The notes beneath the pieces are model-generated. The model did not search any database, had not been told where the DNA came from, and saw nothing but the letters and a program-made list of their open reading frames with translations. From the NCBI GenBank assembly GCA_964019425.1, contig OZ025830.1:558001-622000 (forward strand): a stretch of DNA of 64,000 nucleotides, in the 5' to 3' direction. The position numbers were made by a program, and so were the translations under genes. This stretch comes from Flectonema sp. DT1601. Lineage: Eukaryota > Euglenozoa > Diplonemea > Diplonemida > Diplonemidae. Position 1 is the first letter of the stretch, and every line of letters starts with the position of its first letter. Shown here piece after piece: positions 52,258-62,708 of this stretch.

Positions 52258-54379
52258 ATGGCTGGTGTTGCAATACTATATGCATGCCAAAAAAAGAAAC
52301 AAGATGTTGGAAAGCTATGTGACTTTTCTGATAGTACTCCGTCAGTATTGGTAGACGTTCAACCAGATCTTAAGCAGCAGAGTGAATATAAGCAATCAAT
52401 ACAAAGTGAGTATGAAGGAAGCAATGTAAGTGTAATATCAGAAAGTGGTACCAACACAGTCAGGAAATCAACTATGACGCATGGACAATTACATTTAGAA
52501 GGTTGTTGGCCAAAAGACGTTGACATCCGAGACATTGGACATCGACTACGATATAGAAAAAAATCAGAGAAAGATGACACGTATTTCCCGTCGTTAAAGA
52601 CGCTCGTAAATCTCTCAAAGACTGTACTGAGGCAGAACAACAGTATTGATATATACCAACAGTATTTTAAGGAATATAAACCACCTCCTAAAAGACGAAA
52701 TAAAATTAACTATTCAGATGATGAAGACCCTCTTCAAGTTGTAACTGTTTTGGGTGATCCGTTGACAGGAAATATGAAAACTGGTCGAATCCCAACAAGT
52801 CGAATTCAAAGAACAGCATGTGCCCTTGCGTGGCAACCAGTGGAAGGACCTCATGGTCGGAGAATAGCCGTAGCGTATTCGAGTATTAGATTTCCTTATG
52901 TCAGTTCATCTGCTCTACAACCTGGTGAGTCTTTATCATCGTATGTCTGGGATCTGACAACAAATTCAACACCAGAAATTACATTAAATCCTTCATCTCA
53001 GTTAAGTGCAATTGAGTTTAACTCCAAAGACTTACACCTCCTTGGAGGTGGTTGTCATAACGGGACTATCTGCTGCTTTGATTGTCGAAGAGGAGGTAAT
53101 CCTGTAATTAGCACGCAATTATTCGGTGATAATGCACCAACCTCGACATTAGGAGGAGGAGCTGTTCGTGGATTGAAATGGCTGCAGTCATCAGGTAGAG
53201 GTCAAGAGTTGCTTGTGATTGACGGTAGTAACGTCTGTCGTATTTGGGATATAAGACATATGAAGGAACCAGTTGACAGTATTTTAGTTTCTCGTAATCA
53301 ACAAAAGCAAGAAGAAGCAATCTCGTTGGATTGTGAAACAGCAAATAAATTTATCATCGGTACAATGACTGGATCAGTCTACAGTTGTAACAGAAAAGGA
53401 AAGTCAGCAGGTGATCACTTGCAACACGAAGGTCATCACGGACCAGTTTATAACGTTGTATGCAATCCTCTTATCCCAAAAGTATTCCTGTCGGTAGGTG
53501 ATTGGGCTGTACGTATTTGGAACGAAGATTTCAACCGTCCTCTTATCACAACACGTTACGCTAATACTCACATGGTTGACGCAAATTGGCATCCACTTCA
53601 CCCAGGAGTGTTTGTTTCAACTTTATTAAATGGCCAGCTTGAAATAAGAAACTTGACCCATCGAATGTGTGAGCCGTTAGTCACGACTCAGGTGTCGAAT
53701 GAGTATTTGCATTGTTCAAAGGTACATCCTGAGGGTGAAAAAATAGCTGTCGGATCGGGAACAGGTCAAACATACATCGTAAAGATGTCTCTTGACTTGT
53801 TGAATAGCAACGCTCTCTGTGCTGAACCACTCGATCTCGCAAAAGAAAAAGATTTTGTTGAAGAAATATTTCGTCGTGAAATCAAACGAGAGAAGTCGAT
53901 CAGAACCAGAGCTGCTCCAGTAGAAGTTTTTGAACCTCCTCCTTGTAGACCACCTCCTACTGAGGCTGAGCTTCGGGACCTGACTGCCATGTTTATTTCG
54001 TATGCATTTTATTATTATATTTATAAAGGAGGAAGGCTTTAGACCCCTGAGGTCACGCATTTCTTTTTTTTTTTTCCCCCTCTCTTCGGGATGTTACCCT
54101 CTACATGAAAATCTTAATAAAAATAATAACAACAGTGAGCTTGGTCAATGCTCAGCTGGAGAAGACGTTCGACACAAAGTAGCGAAGTTGAGAGAAACAT
54201 TTCTTGCGGAAGGACGGGAAGCTGAAATAGCATTGCGAAAGGCCGAAGAGGTAGCTCGAAATGATCCAACAGGATACAATATATCCGCAGCTCAGGCACC
54301 TTCTCCAATTCAAATAGCTGAGGCACACCTCTTGGAAGCCTTGGATGAGGAAAGCGATACCTCAAGTGACAGCAGTTGA
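52258..54379 (+). CDS. DNAI2: axonemal outer-arm dynein intermediate chain 2
   Basis: join(52258..53999,54136..54379), 661 residues. The N-terminus matches the family block (KKKQDVGKLCDFSDSTPSVL, HLEGCWPKDVDIRDIGHRLR, NNSIDIYQQYFKEY). WD-type repeats follow, with SYVWDL, VCRIWDIR, VRIWNEDF and LEIRNL at blade ends. The second exon gives a charged tail (VRHKVAKLRETFLAEGRE) ending in acidic Ser residues. It is the IC2/IC69 subunit that ties the outer dynein arm to the doublet microtubule, so the organism builds motile cilia. The 136-bp intron (GTATGC to AACAG) is in phase 2. Confidence 0.93.
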
Positions 54380-54632
54380 TATCAATCTGTTTTATTTCCT
54401 TATTTATCCCACCAGCATAGTGAGCTGGTTTCATTTTACACTTAACCAATCTTTTGTCCCCTTTAAGTTTTTAAAGCCTGTTGCTGATTAGTATGTTAAT
54501 ATGTGATGTGGTAATTTAATAGTTTTTTCCCTCTCTTTTTTTTTTTTAGTTTGACAAAACAGGATGATGCTCAGCTGAAGTGACATTTTTTTCTTTCGTT
54601 ACATAATATTATTTTAATACCTATTTTTTTTT

Positions 54633-54649
54633 TACTTTCTGTTTTCCAG
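54633..54649 (+). promoter_or_regulatory. candidate 3' splice (trans-splice) acceptor
   Basis: TACTTTCTGTTTTCCAG, 11 bases before the ATG at 54661. Confidence 0.5.
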
Positions 54650-54660
54650 CACCACATAAA

Positions 54661-57600
54661 ATGGATGATATCCCTATTGGTGGCTCTGGCCAGGCCTCCT
54701 ACTCTATTGACGCAGCCCTTGACAACAATGCGGTAGCCGAAGAGGGGTTTTCAGGACCACTAGAAAGCAGACTTGTTCACAAAAATTGGAAAGCAAGAAA
54801 AGGAGCATACGAAGAGTTAAGAGATTTATTTACTAGTGGAAATCCAGAAGCGGCAGACAAACACGGTGGATGCATTGCTGCTGCAGTAAAAGATTCAAAC
54901 GCTTCGGCGTTGGAATCAGGTTTAGAAATGGCTGTTAAATACTTTTCAGTTGTACAACCATCATCACTTGGTGATTCAATTAATCGTATCTTAAATAACG
55001 TAGCTGACAAAGGTTTGTCGGGACGTCCAAAGGCTTCAAGTCAATCATTAGAAATCTTTTCTCTTTGTATTGAAGACGGCACTGGGTCTCCTGTCTTATC
55101 ATCCCTCGAATCTGTTTTATCAAAAATAAAAGCTGTCAAACACAAACAATCCTTAGCATCTGCTCTGCTGTCGTTGGTTGAGAATTTCGGTGCCTCAGTT
55201 TTTGATTTCAAGCAGATCGTGTCGTTGGTATCAAAACTCGTACAGGAAGCGGATGACAAAGTCCGAAAGAGTGCCAGAGCTGTGGCAATTGCTTTCTATC
55301 AGTTGGCTGGTGAGGGAGTGATATCTGCAATCAAATCAAAAGATGTCAAAGCATCAACAATATCAGAAATACAAAAAGAATGCGAAGCTGCAGAACCACT
55401 ACCAGAACCAACCCGAAAAGTAAAAAAATCTGGAAATGCAGTCGGTGAGAGCACGCAAAAGTCTGTAGGAGCAGCACAGGCATCGATGAGCGCGGCGTTG
55501 TATGATGAGGCTGAAGCTAAACCTGTTTTGAAATTCTTACCTAAAAATTTTCACGCTGTCGTAAGTGATCCAAAGGCTAAATGGTCAGAGAAGAGCAGCA
55601 TGATTCAAGACTTGATGCCTCATATCACTGATCAGAAACTTCAACCAGATGACTATTCGGAACTCGCAAAGACAATGAAAAGATCATTATCAGATCCAAA
55701 CGTTGCCATGGCTGGACTCTCATGCAAAGTACTTCTGAACCTATGCAAAGGTCTGCGGCAACACTTCTCTAGAGAAGCTCGGATACTTTACCCGTCATTA
55801 CTGGACATGCTTAAAGAAAAGAAGACAACTGTTTCAGTCCCATTACAGGATACTTTATTTACAATGTTTGAACACAATATTGTTAACATGTCTGACGTAC
55901 ACGATGATCTTAGTAAAGCAGCAAGCGACAAAGTGATTCTTGTTCGTTTAGGTATCGTCTCTCTCATAGAGAGATGCGCGACATCAGCTGCCACCAATCC
56001 AGAGAAGTGTTCAAAACTGATGAAGGTAACATCATCATTATTAGTTAGAATACTAAATGAGGATCATGACTCTGGTGTTAAGGATGCAGCATCTCGTGCG
56101 TGTTCACAATTTGTTAACATTCTCAGTGCTGATAATTGTACTTTCTTACAAAATATAAATCCAAAAACAAGAGATAGAATCGCGTCTGGATCTGCCATAG
56201 CTGCTGGACCTGCAACCAGCAGACGACCTGCAACAGCGAGAGGTGTTGCCAGTAAGTCTTTGTCTTCATCAGCGATTATAAAGAAAAGCAGTACTATGAA
56301 AGCAGCTCCTTCACAACCTGCAAGTCAGCCAGAAGAACCAGCAGTATCAAAGGCAGATGCAGAGATTAAACTCCGTGAAGTGTTAGAGCAATTGAATTGT
56401 ACGAACTCTGACAATCTAATTAACGGGTTTTCATCAAAGGCGATGAAAGAACGTTTGACCTCAGCTTCGCAACTACGAGAACAACTATCATTATTGAAGA
56501 ACGATTCCTCAGCTACTACTCAACTAGCTGACACGTTAGCAGTGTTCTTCTCTACGGTTACTCCTGGTTGGAAAGATGCTTCATTTCAAGTTATATTGGA
56601 AATGACTCGTACCTTGTTAGGGATTCTCGGTGAAGGACCAGGCATCACAATCGCTCAGCGAACAGCAAAACAAACAATAAACAGCGGAATTGTAGAAAAA
56701 TTAGCTGACATGAAACTAAAACAGGGAATCAAAGACCTTCTAACGAGGTTCTGTGAATGCTCATCCCCAAGAAGTGTCGTGAGTGGATTATTAACAACTT
56801 TGAGTGGTATTAAAAGTCCAAAAGCAACTCAAGAAGCATTGGAGTGGTTAGCAGAAATATTAATTGAATTCCCTTCAGGGTCGACTGACGAGAAAGCTGT
56901 TGCGAACTACGCAATTAAATGTCTTGAGCTTCCAACCCCTTCAGTGAAGTCTGCGTCACTAAAAGTATTTCACTCATTGGCTCGGATTTCTGGAGATGCT
57001 GTGATGAGATTATTGAAAACAAGTGATCTTAGAGCAGCTCTTCTCAAACAAGTTGAAGACGAATGTACCAGAGCTCGCAATGCACCAGCTGTTACTGCAA
57101 AGAGAACAGCTGCTGCCCCATCTCGTGGTGGAAGTGATCTTTCAGGACCCAGAGATATCAAAGGGTTAATTGATCAGTCTTTACTTGAAAAACTATCAGC
57201 CACCAACTGGTCTGACCGTGGTGTTGCTCTAGAAGATATTTCAAAGATGTTGGGGGGTAAAATAAAACCTGATGTCGGTCCATACCTGATGCCTGCTTTA
57301 AAACAGCGTCTAACTGACACAAATAAAAATATAATACCTGCGGCATGTAAAGTGGTAGGTGAGCTCTTTGAGGGACTAGGACCACCAGCAAGAACTCACG
57401 CAAACAAAGTACTTCCATCACTAATGCAACTGTTAGGCGATCAAAAGCCTTGTGTTAGACAAGGAGCACGTAAAGCACTCACGTCATTTGATAAGTCTTG
57501 TGGTTTAGATGGACTACTCCCTTACCTTCCAAAGGCCATGTCAACTGATGTACCTGCTGCAAGACAGGAATTATCTGAATTCTTGGCAGACATATTCAAA

Positions 57601-60201
57601 AGAGATGCTGATAAACTACCACTGAACTCTCTGCAGCAAACTGTCCAGCCTCTGGTTGGATTCCTTCAAGACAAGAACCCAAACACCCGTAAACTTGCTG
57701 AAGAAATGCTCAAACCTGTTATCGAAAATGTTGGTTATGAAACAGTTGCGAAACACATCGGAGATCTTGGTGTTGCAAAACAAAGAGCATTGCAACCAAT
57801 TTTAGAAAAGAATAAAATGTATGCGAGAAGCTCTGGTCCAGTAAAACCTCCAACAAAAAAGATCAAACACGGACACTCTATCAGAAGTGAGCCTTCCGAA
57901 ACAGGAATACCGGAGCCCACTGCTGTTGCCTTGGATGAGGATATTAGACCCCCTGCAGGTATGCCTGCACACACACCGATATATGAAGCAGCTTCTGAAG
58001 AATATTCTGAGTACAGACCAAAAACAATGTTCAAATCAATCACTAAGGATGCGGGTCTTCCTGCTCAAACACCATTGATGCCTGTAAAGCATTCTTCTTT
58101 TACAGAGCCAACTGCAAAAATTCATATCACCAGCATTAGTCAGGCGATTGATCTACTTGCACACGCAAATTGCAATATTGTTATGGAAGCTTGTGAAGCT
58201 GTTGAGAAATATGCTCAACAAGGTGGAGTAATCCCATCAAAAATAAACGATATCATGCTCAAGGCAATGAACAGATTATCAACTTTCTGCACCGACAGCA
58301 GCACTCCTCTCGACATACAAGTTTCTCGTCGATTAATTGCTTTTATGACTGATATTTACCAGCCTCCATTAAGTCTTTCATGCACGACTGAGACTTTATT
58401 TTATTTAATTGGAGCGTTGTTAGATAATTTGCTTACAGAAAAACTTCATTCTCACGCTGCATACAAACCTCAGGGAGGAAACGGTTCTCCGATTGTGAGT
58501 TCAGTTCTAAAAAATGACACTGACGACATCCTTCGTCAATTGAACTCTCTTATGCTGAAAATATTAGAACGTAGTAGTAGGACACCTACCTTTTGTGCTC
58601 TCATTAAAAGGTTGGACATGTACTATAAATTAATTTATAATGAATCTTCGAGATATATAAAATACGTTGAACTGGTTGCCAAGTGCCTCCTGAAGTTAAT
58701 TCGTTTCGTGACCACAGAAAACACAACCGTCGATTTCACTAAATTACTGTATGTTTTTTTTTTTTTTTTTTACTTGCATTTAACAAGTATTGTAAATGAA
58801 AAGAATGTTGGCAGATGTGTCGTAAACCTCCTTTAGCTTTATCAGAGCCTTGTATTTTGTTGATCGAGAGATTCGCAGACTACCACATGTGTTGATCTGT
58901 ACCTCTTCACGGTTGTCGAACCATCTCTTCACTTGGGCCCGTCCAGTCTCTGACTCTTATATAGGTAAAGAGCTTGCAACTTCACCGACTCCTCCTCGCT
59001 GAAGGTCCAGCTCTTGCTTCATTTCCTCAAGCTGAAGTTTCAGGAACAAAGTTCACTTCGACTCCCTTTCCTGTCTCACCTTCTGTAGCTCTTAGGGGGC
59101 CGTGAAGCCGCTTCCTTCTGTGGTGTGGTTTGGGTATATAACTATTTCGTCTTCGACTTTGCTCCGGCAACGTTTACATCTGTTTCCATGTTGTTGCATC
59201 AACGTGTAGCTCCACAAGCTGTTTCCACGTTGTCGCATGTTATTTTCCATGTTGTTGCATCACCTGTAGATCCCGCAACTTTTACGAGCAAAAGTTTCCG
59301 GTTGAGCACAAACAAAAGTGCGAGTATTATTTGGTTAGTGCTGATTCTTTTTTTTATTACCGTTTTTTTTTTCTTTTTTCCTTCAATAAATATAATACAG
59401 GGCTGCAGTTCATGAGTTTTTGACTGATAATCCACCTACAAATTTCAAAGGACGGATGGAACTACCGTTGAGAACAGTAAAAACTTTATTAAATGAGCTC
59501 GTGAAGGTCAGAGGAATTGCCATTCGCAGATCGTTAGAAGAATTGAACATCAGTGAGAATGCTCTCATCTCCGAATTTATTACTATGTGTTTGCAAAAGA
59601 CTCAGGTATGAATAGTACTGATGTTTTTTTTTTTTTTTTTTGCACTGACGAAGTCGGAGAGGAAACTATTCAGATTAAGATCCGTTTTACTTATTATATC
59701 AAAGCTGATCAGTAGAACTGTCTGCGATCAAAACACAATATAAAGGCTGTTGTCTGACTTGACAGATGTCACAGGGAATTACAAAACAAAACCAAACAGG
59801 AGGGTAGTACTCAGGCGACATCATTTTCTCAACTTCCGTCTATTCAACAGCAAACAGTTTCAAAAACTGTACCAGTTGTCTCAGCAGATTCTGCGATGCG
59901 AAATGATGGGTCAGAATTAAGTCAGCAAATGGACAACATTTTCAGCAGAGTTCGAAAGACCGATACCAGCAGAGAAGGTGTTAGGGAATTGTACTCTTTG
60001 ATGCAGCAGAATCCAACTTTAGATATTACTCCATGGTTGAATGATTGTTCGACCCCATTTCAAGGATTTTTGCAGAGGCAACTTGCAAGCTTAGCACAGG
60101 CAGAGACCAATGCTTCAAATAGACACGCCGATCCTGCCTCAGCAGACACTATGCAATCAATAAGAGACCGCATGTTGAAGATTAGGAAAAAAGCACTTTA
60201 A
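54661..60201 (+). CDS. XMAP215/ch-TOG microtubule polymerase
   Basis: join(54661..58748,59401..59605,59800..60201), 1564 residues. HEAT-type TOG arrays begin at about 35 (LESRLVHKNWKARKGAYEEL), 295 (FHAVVSDPKAKWSEKSSMIQ), 590 and 850 (LLEKLSATNWSDRGVALEDI), each opening with the conserved Trp loop that contacts tubulin. Lys/Ser-rich linkers separate them, and a helical C-terminal region (about 1150-1480) resembles the conserved tail. It adds tubulin at plus ends and acts at spindle poles and basal bodies. Intron 1 (652 bp) carries repeat R2 plus internal TGTTTCCATGTTGTTGCAT-type repeats; intron 2 (194 bp) carries repeat R3. Both splice in frame (phases 2 and 0). Confidence 0.93.
58774..58845 (+). 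repeat. repeat R2, copy 3 (XMAP215 intron 1)
   Basis: 5' two-thirds of the element (TTGCATTTAACAAGTATTG to CCTCCTTTAGCTTTATCAG), starting right after the GTATGT donor and T run. The 3' third is replaced by unrelated sequence. Confidence 0.88.
59642..59748 (+). repeat. repeat R3, copy 2 (XMAP215 intron 2)
   Basis: Matches the carrier intron (32363-32488) in the same orientation and at the same place relative to the donor and T run. Confidence 0.85.
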
Positions 60202-60902
60202 GACCCCACACAGTGTGTGTGAATAAGAAGAAAAAAAAAAACAAAAAAAAAAAAAACTGTATTTCCCTCTATGTTCAACGATAAATAGATTTATTCGTTT
60301 TCTGTTGGGTAGACCCTTGAGAGAGAAGAAAAGAATTATTTAACTACATTGTACACAACAATTACTCCTACGGTAGATCACAACCCCACACACACCCCTG
60401 CCCCATTAATATAGAATTCACAGCATGCAAAGAAGTTGAAAAAAAAATGAAGAAGGGATCTGTTTTTCCCCGTACCCTATTTTAGATCAAGAAAAAAAAA
60501 CTATAATCGGAGAGGTGTCACATTGTGAGGTAGCGAATGTGCCACTCTCCTTTCCCAAAAAGTCACCACTCCCTGTTATTGCCTTGCCTTATTTATTGCT
60601 GATCGATCCCTTCTTTTTCTTTATTTCTACTTCTCTTCCTTATCACCTGCCATATTGTCTGTCAGTCTGGTAAAGATAAATGCTTTCAAGGAGAAAATTA
60701 AATAAAAAAAGGGGAAAATAAATGAAAAATGAATCATCCCTTAAATCCCTCCTCGACCCTCGTTTAGACGGCAGCTGAAATGTTGATAATTGTGACTTAA
60801 AAAAAACTACTTCATTTCTCATAGGAAAAACCGTTGAGTTGAGAGGAAAACATCTCAAGCAGCTATTTAAAGATTAACTGACGGCTTTTACAGCACAATA
60901 AG
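60202..60902. other. spacer, no gene seen
   Basis: 3' UTR of the XMAP215 gene with A runs, then mixed sequence. TTTTACAG ends at 60893, 9 bases before the next ATG. Confidence 0.5.
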
Positions 60903-61436
60903 ATGGGAGTACAACCCAGTAGAGTTAGTCACTATGAATTAATAAAAGAAGGGGACACAATGCTCGCTGAAGGACGTAACGAAGAAGCAATTGAACGACT
61001 TTCAGGGGCATTGGAGATGGCTCCGGAATACTGGGTGTCATATGTTAAGAGGTCGAGAGGTTATCGTGAGTTGGGAATGCTGAAGGCGTCACTAGCTGAT
61101 GCTACTATGGCAGTGACACTACACAACAGTAGGTCTACCAGAGAACTCAGACGTGATCTTTATAAACTGCTCGGTGACACTGAAGCTGCCGAAGCTGAAA
61201 CTGTGGAAATAGCTCGCCTAACACCAACTAAGCCGTCTACTCTTCCCCTCTCAAGAGATGCTAAAAAGCCCCTTCCAGAAGAAGAACTCCGTTACTGGGC
61301 ACTCATCCAAGAGCGTGAGAAATTAAAAGCCGAGTTAAACAAGTCGAGTGTGGCAAACCTACTTCAGGTTAACAAAGAAGTAATAACAAGAAGCGATCCC
61401 AAATGGGTGAAGCCGCCTACACGCCCTACTGCTTAG
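60903..61436 (+). CDS. small TPR-repeat protein
   Basis: 177 residues. About three tetratricopeptide units in residues 8-110 (LIKEGDTMLAEGRNEEAIER, LEMAPEYWVSYVKRSRGYRE, LLGDTEAAEAETVEIARLTP), with the typical small and aromatic positions. A charged helix follows (EELRYWALIQEREKLKAEL). TPRs bind partner peptides; partner unknown. The N-terminus MGVQPS has Gly at position 2, so N-myristoylation is conceivable. No intron. Confidence 0.75.
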   Translation: MGVQPSRVSHYELIKEGDTMLAEGRNEEAIERLSGALEMAPEYWVSYVKRSRGYRELGMLKASLADATMAVTLHNSRSTRELRRDLYKLLGDTEAAEAETVEIARLTPTKPSTLPLSRDAKKPLPEEELRYWALIQEREKLKAELNKSSVANLLQVNKEVITRSDPKWVKPPTRPTA

Positions 61437-61667
61437 GAAACATTGTAGATGGCAGTTGATACACAATAGGATGACCCAGCAATGGTGCCGACCTTTCTGC
61501 AGAAGTAACCTCTGAATGCAACCCTTCTGGGAGCATGCGGATTTCGAACATCGAATTTTCTAGCTGGAGCAAGTCCAGGACACTTCTGCAGCTATTTCAG
61601 TTTTTTATTGGCTTCGTTGTGATTATCATTATTATTGTGCCTTATCAGTTAATTATCAACCACAACA

Positions 61668-61862
61668 ATGGGAAAGGTTCACGGATCATTAGCTCGTGCC
61701 GGTAAGGTAAAGAACCAGACACCGAAGGTTCAGAAGGCCGAGAAGAAGAAGAACTGCGTCGGCCGTGCAAAGAAGAGAGCCCAGCACAACAAGAGATTTG
61801 CCAACCAGACTGAGGGAAAGCCTTACAAGCCAAACACCCAGCCTCTTGGAAAGTTGGGATAA
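61668..61862 (+). CDS. RPS30: 40S ribosomal protein S30 (eS30)
   Basis: 64 residues beginning [20 protein letters not shown], with the basic body [19 protein letters not shown]. It is the free form, without the N-terminal ubiquitin-like FUBI part that many animals and some protists carry. Component of the small ribosomal subunit near the decoding site. Acceptor-like CTTATCAG ends 20 bases before the ATG. Confidence 0.96.
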   Translation: MGKVHGSLARAGKVKNQTPKVQKAEKKKNCVGRAKKRAQHNKRFANQTEGKPYKPNTQPLGKLG

Positions 61863-62213
61863 GCCTTCGAAATAAAATTGAATTCCCTTTTCTTTTTATT
61901 CTTTTTTCCTTTAGTTTTGCATGTGTATTTTTTTTCCGGTATTTTTTTGATAAACAACAAGAGGCTTGCCTCTGAGTATGTCTTGAGGCACAACTAACCC
62001 AGCTGCCAGAAGACAACCAGCCTGTAAGGAAAAAAAAGGAAATAAGAAAGCAAGTAAAGGAGGAAGAAAAAGAGGGGACAAAAGAAAGAAATTAAGTAGT
62101 TGTTAGGATCCATCAGAGTCACTCTTTGTGATTGCGCAGTGTTCGGAGTCAAGTTGTGTGTAAAACTTATTAATCTCTATTCTTTCTACAGGGTGGGTTG
62201 GTGTTTATTTGCC
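61863..62213. other. spacer, no gene seen
   Basis: 3' UTR of the S30 gene, a short A/G-rich block near 62025-62090, then a TTCTTTCTACAG (ends 62191) that precedes the ORF1-like fragment. Confidence 0.45.
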
Positions 62214-62243
62214 ATGGCCAGTTGGAAAGTTTCTGATGAGCAG
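62214..62243 (+). pseudogene. fragment like the start of LINE ORF1, followed by repeat R2
   Basis: Reads MASWKVSDEQ, close to the MADWKVSDG start of the LINE ORF1 at 62709, with most bases shared. Repeat R2 begins just after it, in the GT-T-run position seen in true introns. Nothing further of ORF1 is found downstream before the tRNA. Confidence 0.5.
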
Positions 62244-62254
62244 AGTTTTTTTTT

Positions 62255-62363
62255 TGCATTTAACAAGTATTGTAAGAACGAAAAAGAATGTTGGCAGCAC
62301 ACGTAAACCTCCTTTAGCTTTATCAGTTTAAGTCGGTTCACGGTTTCGTGCACAAACAAAAAA
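62255..62363 (+). repeat. repeat R2, copy 4 (full length)
   Basis: Longest copy: T run, TTGCATTTAACAAGTATTG, GAATGTTGGCAGCACACG, the CCTCCTTTAGCTTTATCAG core, GTTTAAGTCGGTTCACGG and an A-rich end. It is bounded by GTTTTT on the left (from 62245) and TCACAG on the right (to 62369), like an intron. Confidence 0.88.
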
Positions 62364-62369
62364 TCACAG

Positions 62370-62592
62370 TGTTATATCATTATTTTCTGTATAGTTGAAG
62401 TTAAAGCCAATTCTTTTTTTGCCCGAGGTGGGCTAGGCACGGGACCAGGCCTGGTAAACGATATGCCCTGCGTTTCCCACACGACCAAGGGTTGTGTTGG
62501 GTCCGCGGATGAAGTGCAAAATACCTGAACCACCGCCAAGGATGTTTTTATGTACTGTTCGACCAACAATGGTTTTAACACTACTTAAAAAA
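62370..62592. other. GC-richer block of unknown nature
   Basis: About 62420-62540 is clearly richer in G and C than its surroundings (GCCCGAGGTGGGCTAGGC, GGGACCAGGCCTGG) and contains an imperfect fold-back. No RNA or protein family recognised. Ends in the A7 that is the T-run terminator of tRNA-Cys. Confidence 0.4.
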
Positions 62593-62664
62593 AGGGCACA
62601 CCCGGGTTCGAACCAGGGACCATTCGGACTGCAGCCGAACGCTCTACCACTGAGCTATGTACCC
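62593..62664 (-). tRNA. tRNA-Cys (anticodon GCA)
   Basis: Minus-strand cloverleaf with a fully paired acceptor stem (GGGTACA with TGTGCCC, one T-G pair). The D arm contains AGCTCAGTGGTAGAGC, the anticodon stem TTCGG/CCGAA has loop CTGCAGT (anticodon GCA), and the T arm is CTGG-TTCGAAC-CCGG. The discriminator is U, as expected for tRNA-Cys. A T7 run follows as terminator. No intron. Confidence 0.93.
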
Positions 62665-62708
62665 TTCAAAAGCTACTTTCTGTACTTTATTGACATACAC
62701 AACACAAA

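Noticed and set aside
52258-54042. Longer C-terminal reading of DNAI2 through the intron, ending in YAFYYYIYKGGRL
   Set aside because: A GTATGC donor and AACAG acceptor give an in-frame conserved-looking charged tail; the read-through end is AT-rich intron.
54661-58836. XMAP215 ending inside its first intron
   Set aside because: Two further exons restore the family's C-terminal helical region in frame.
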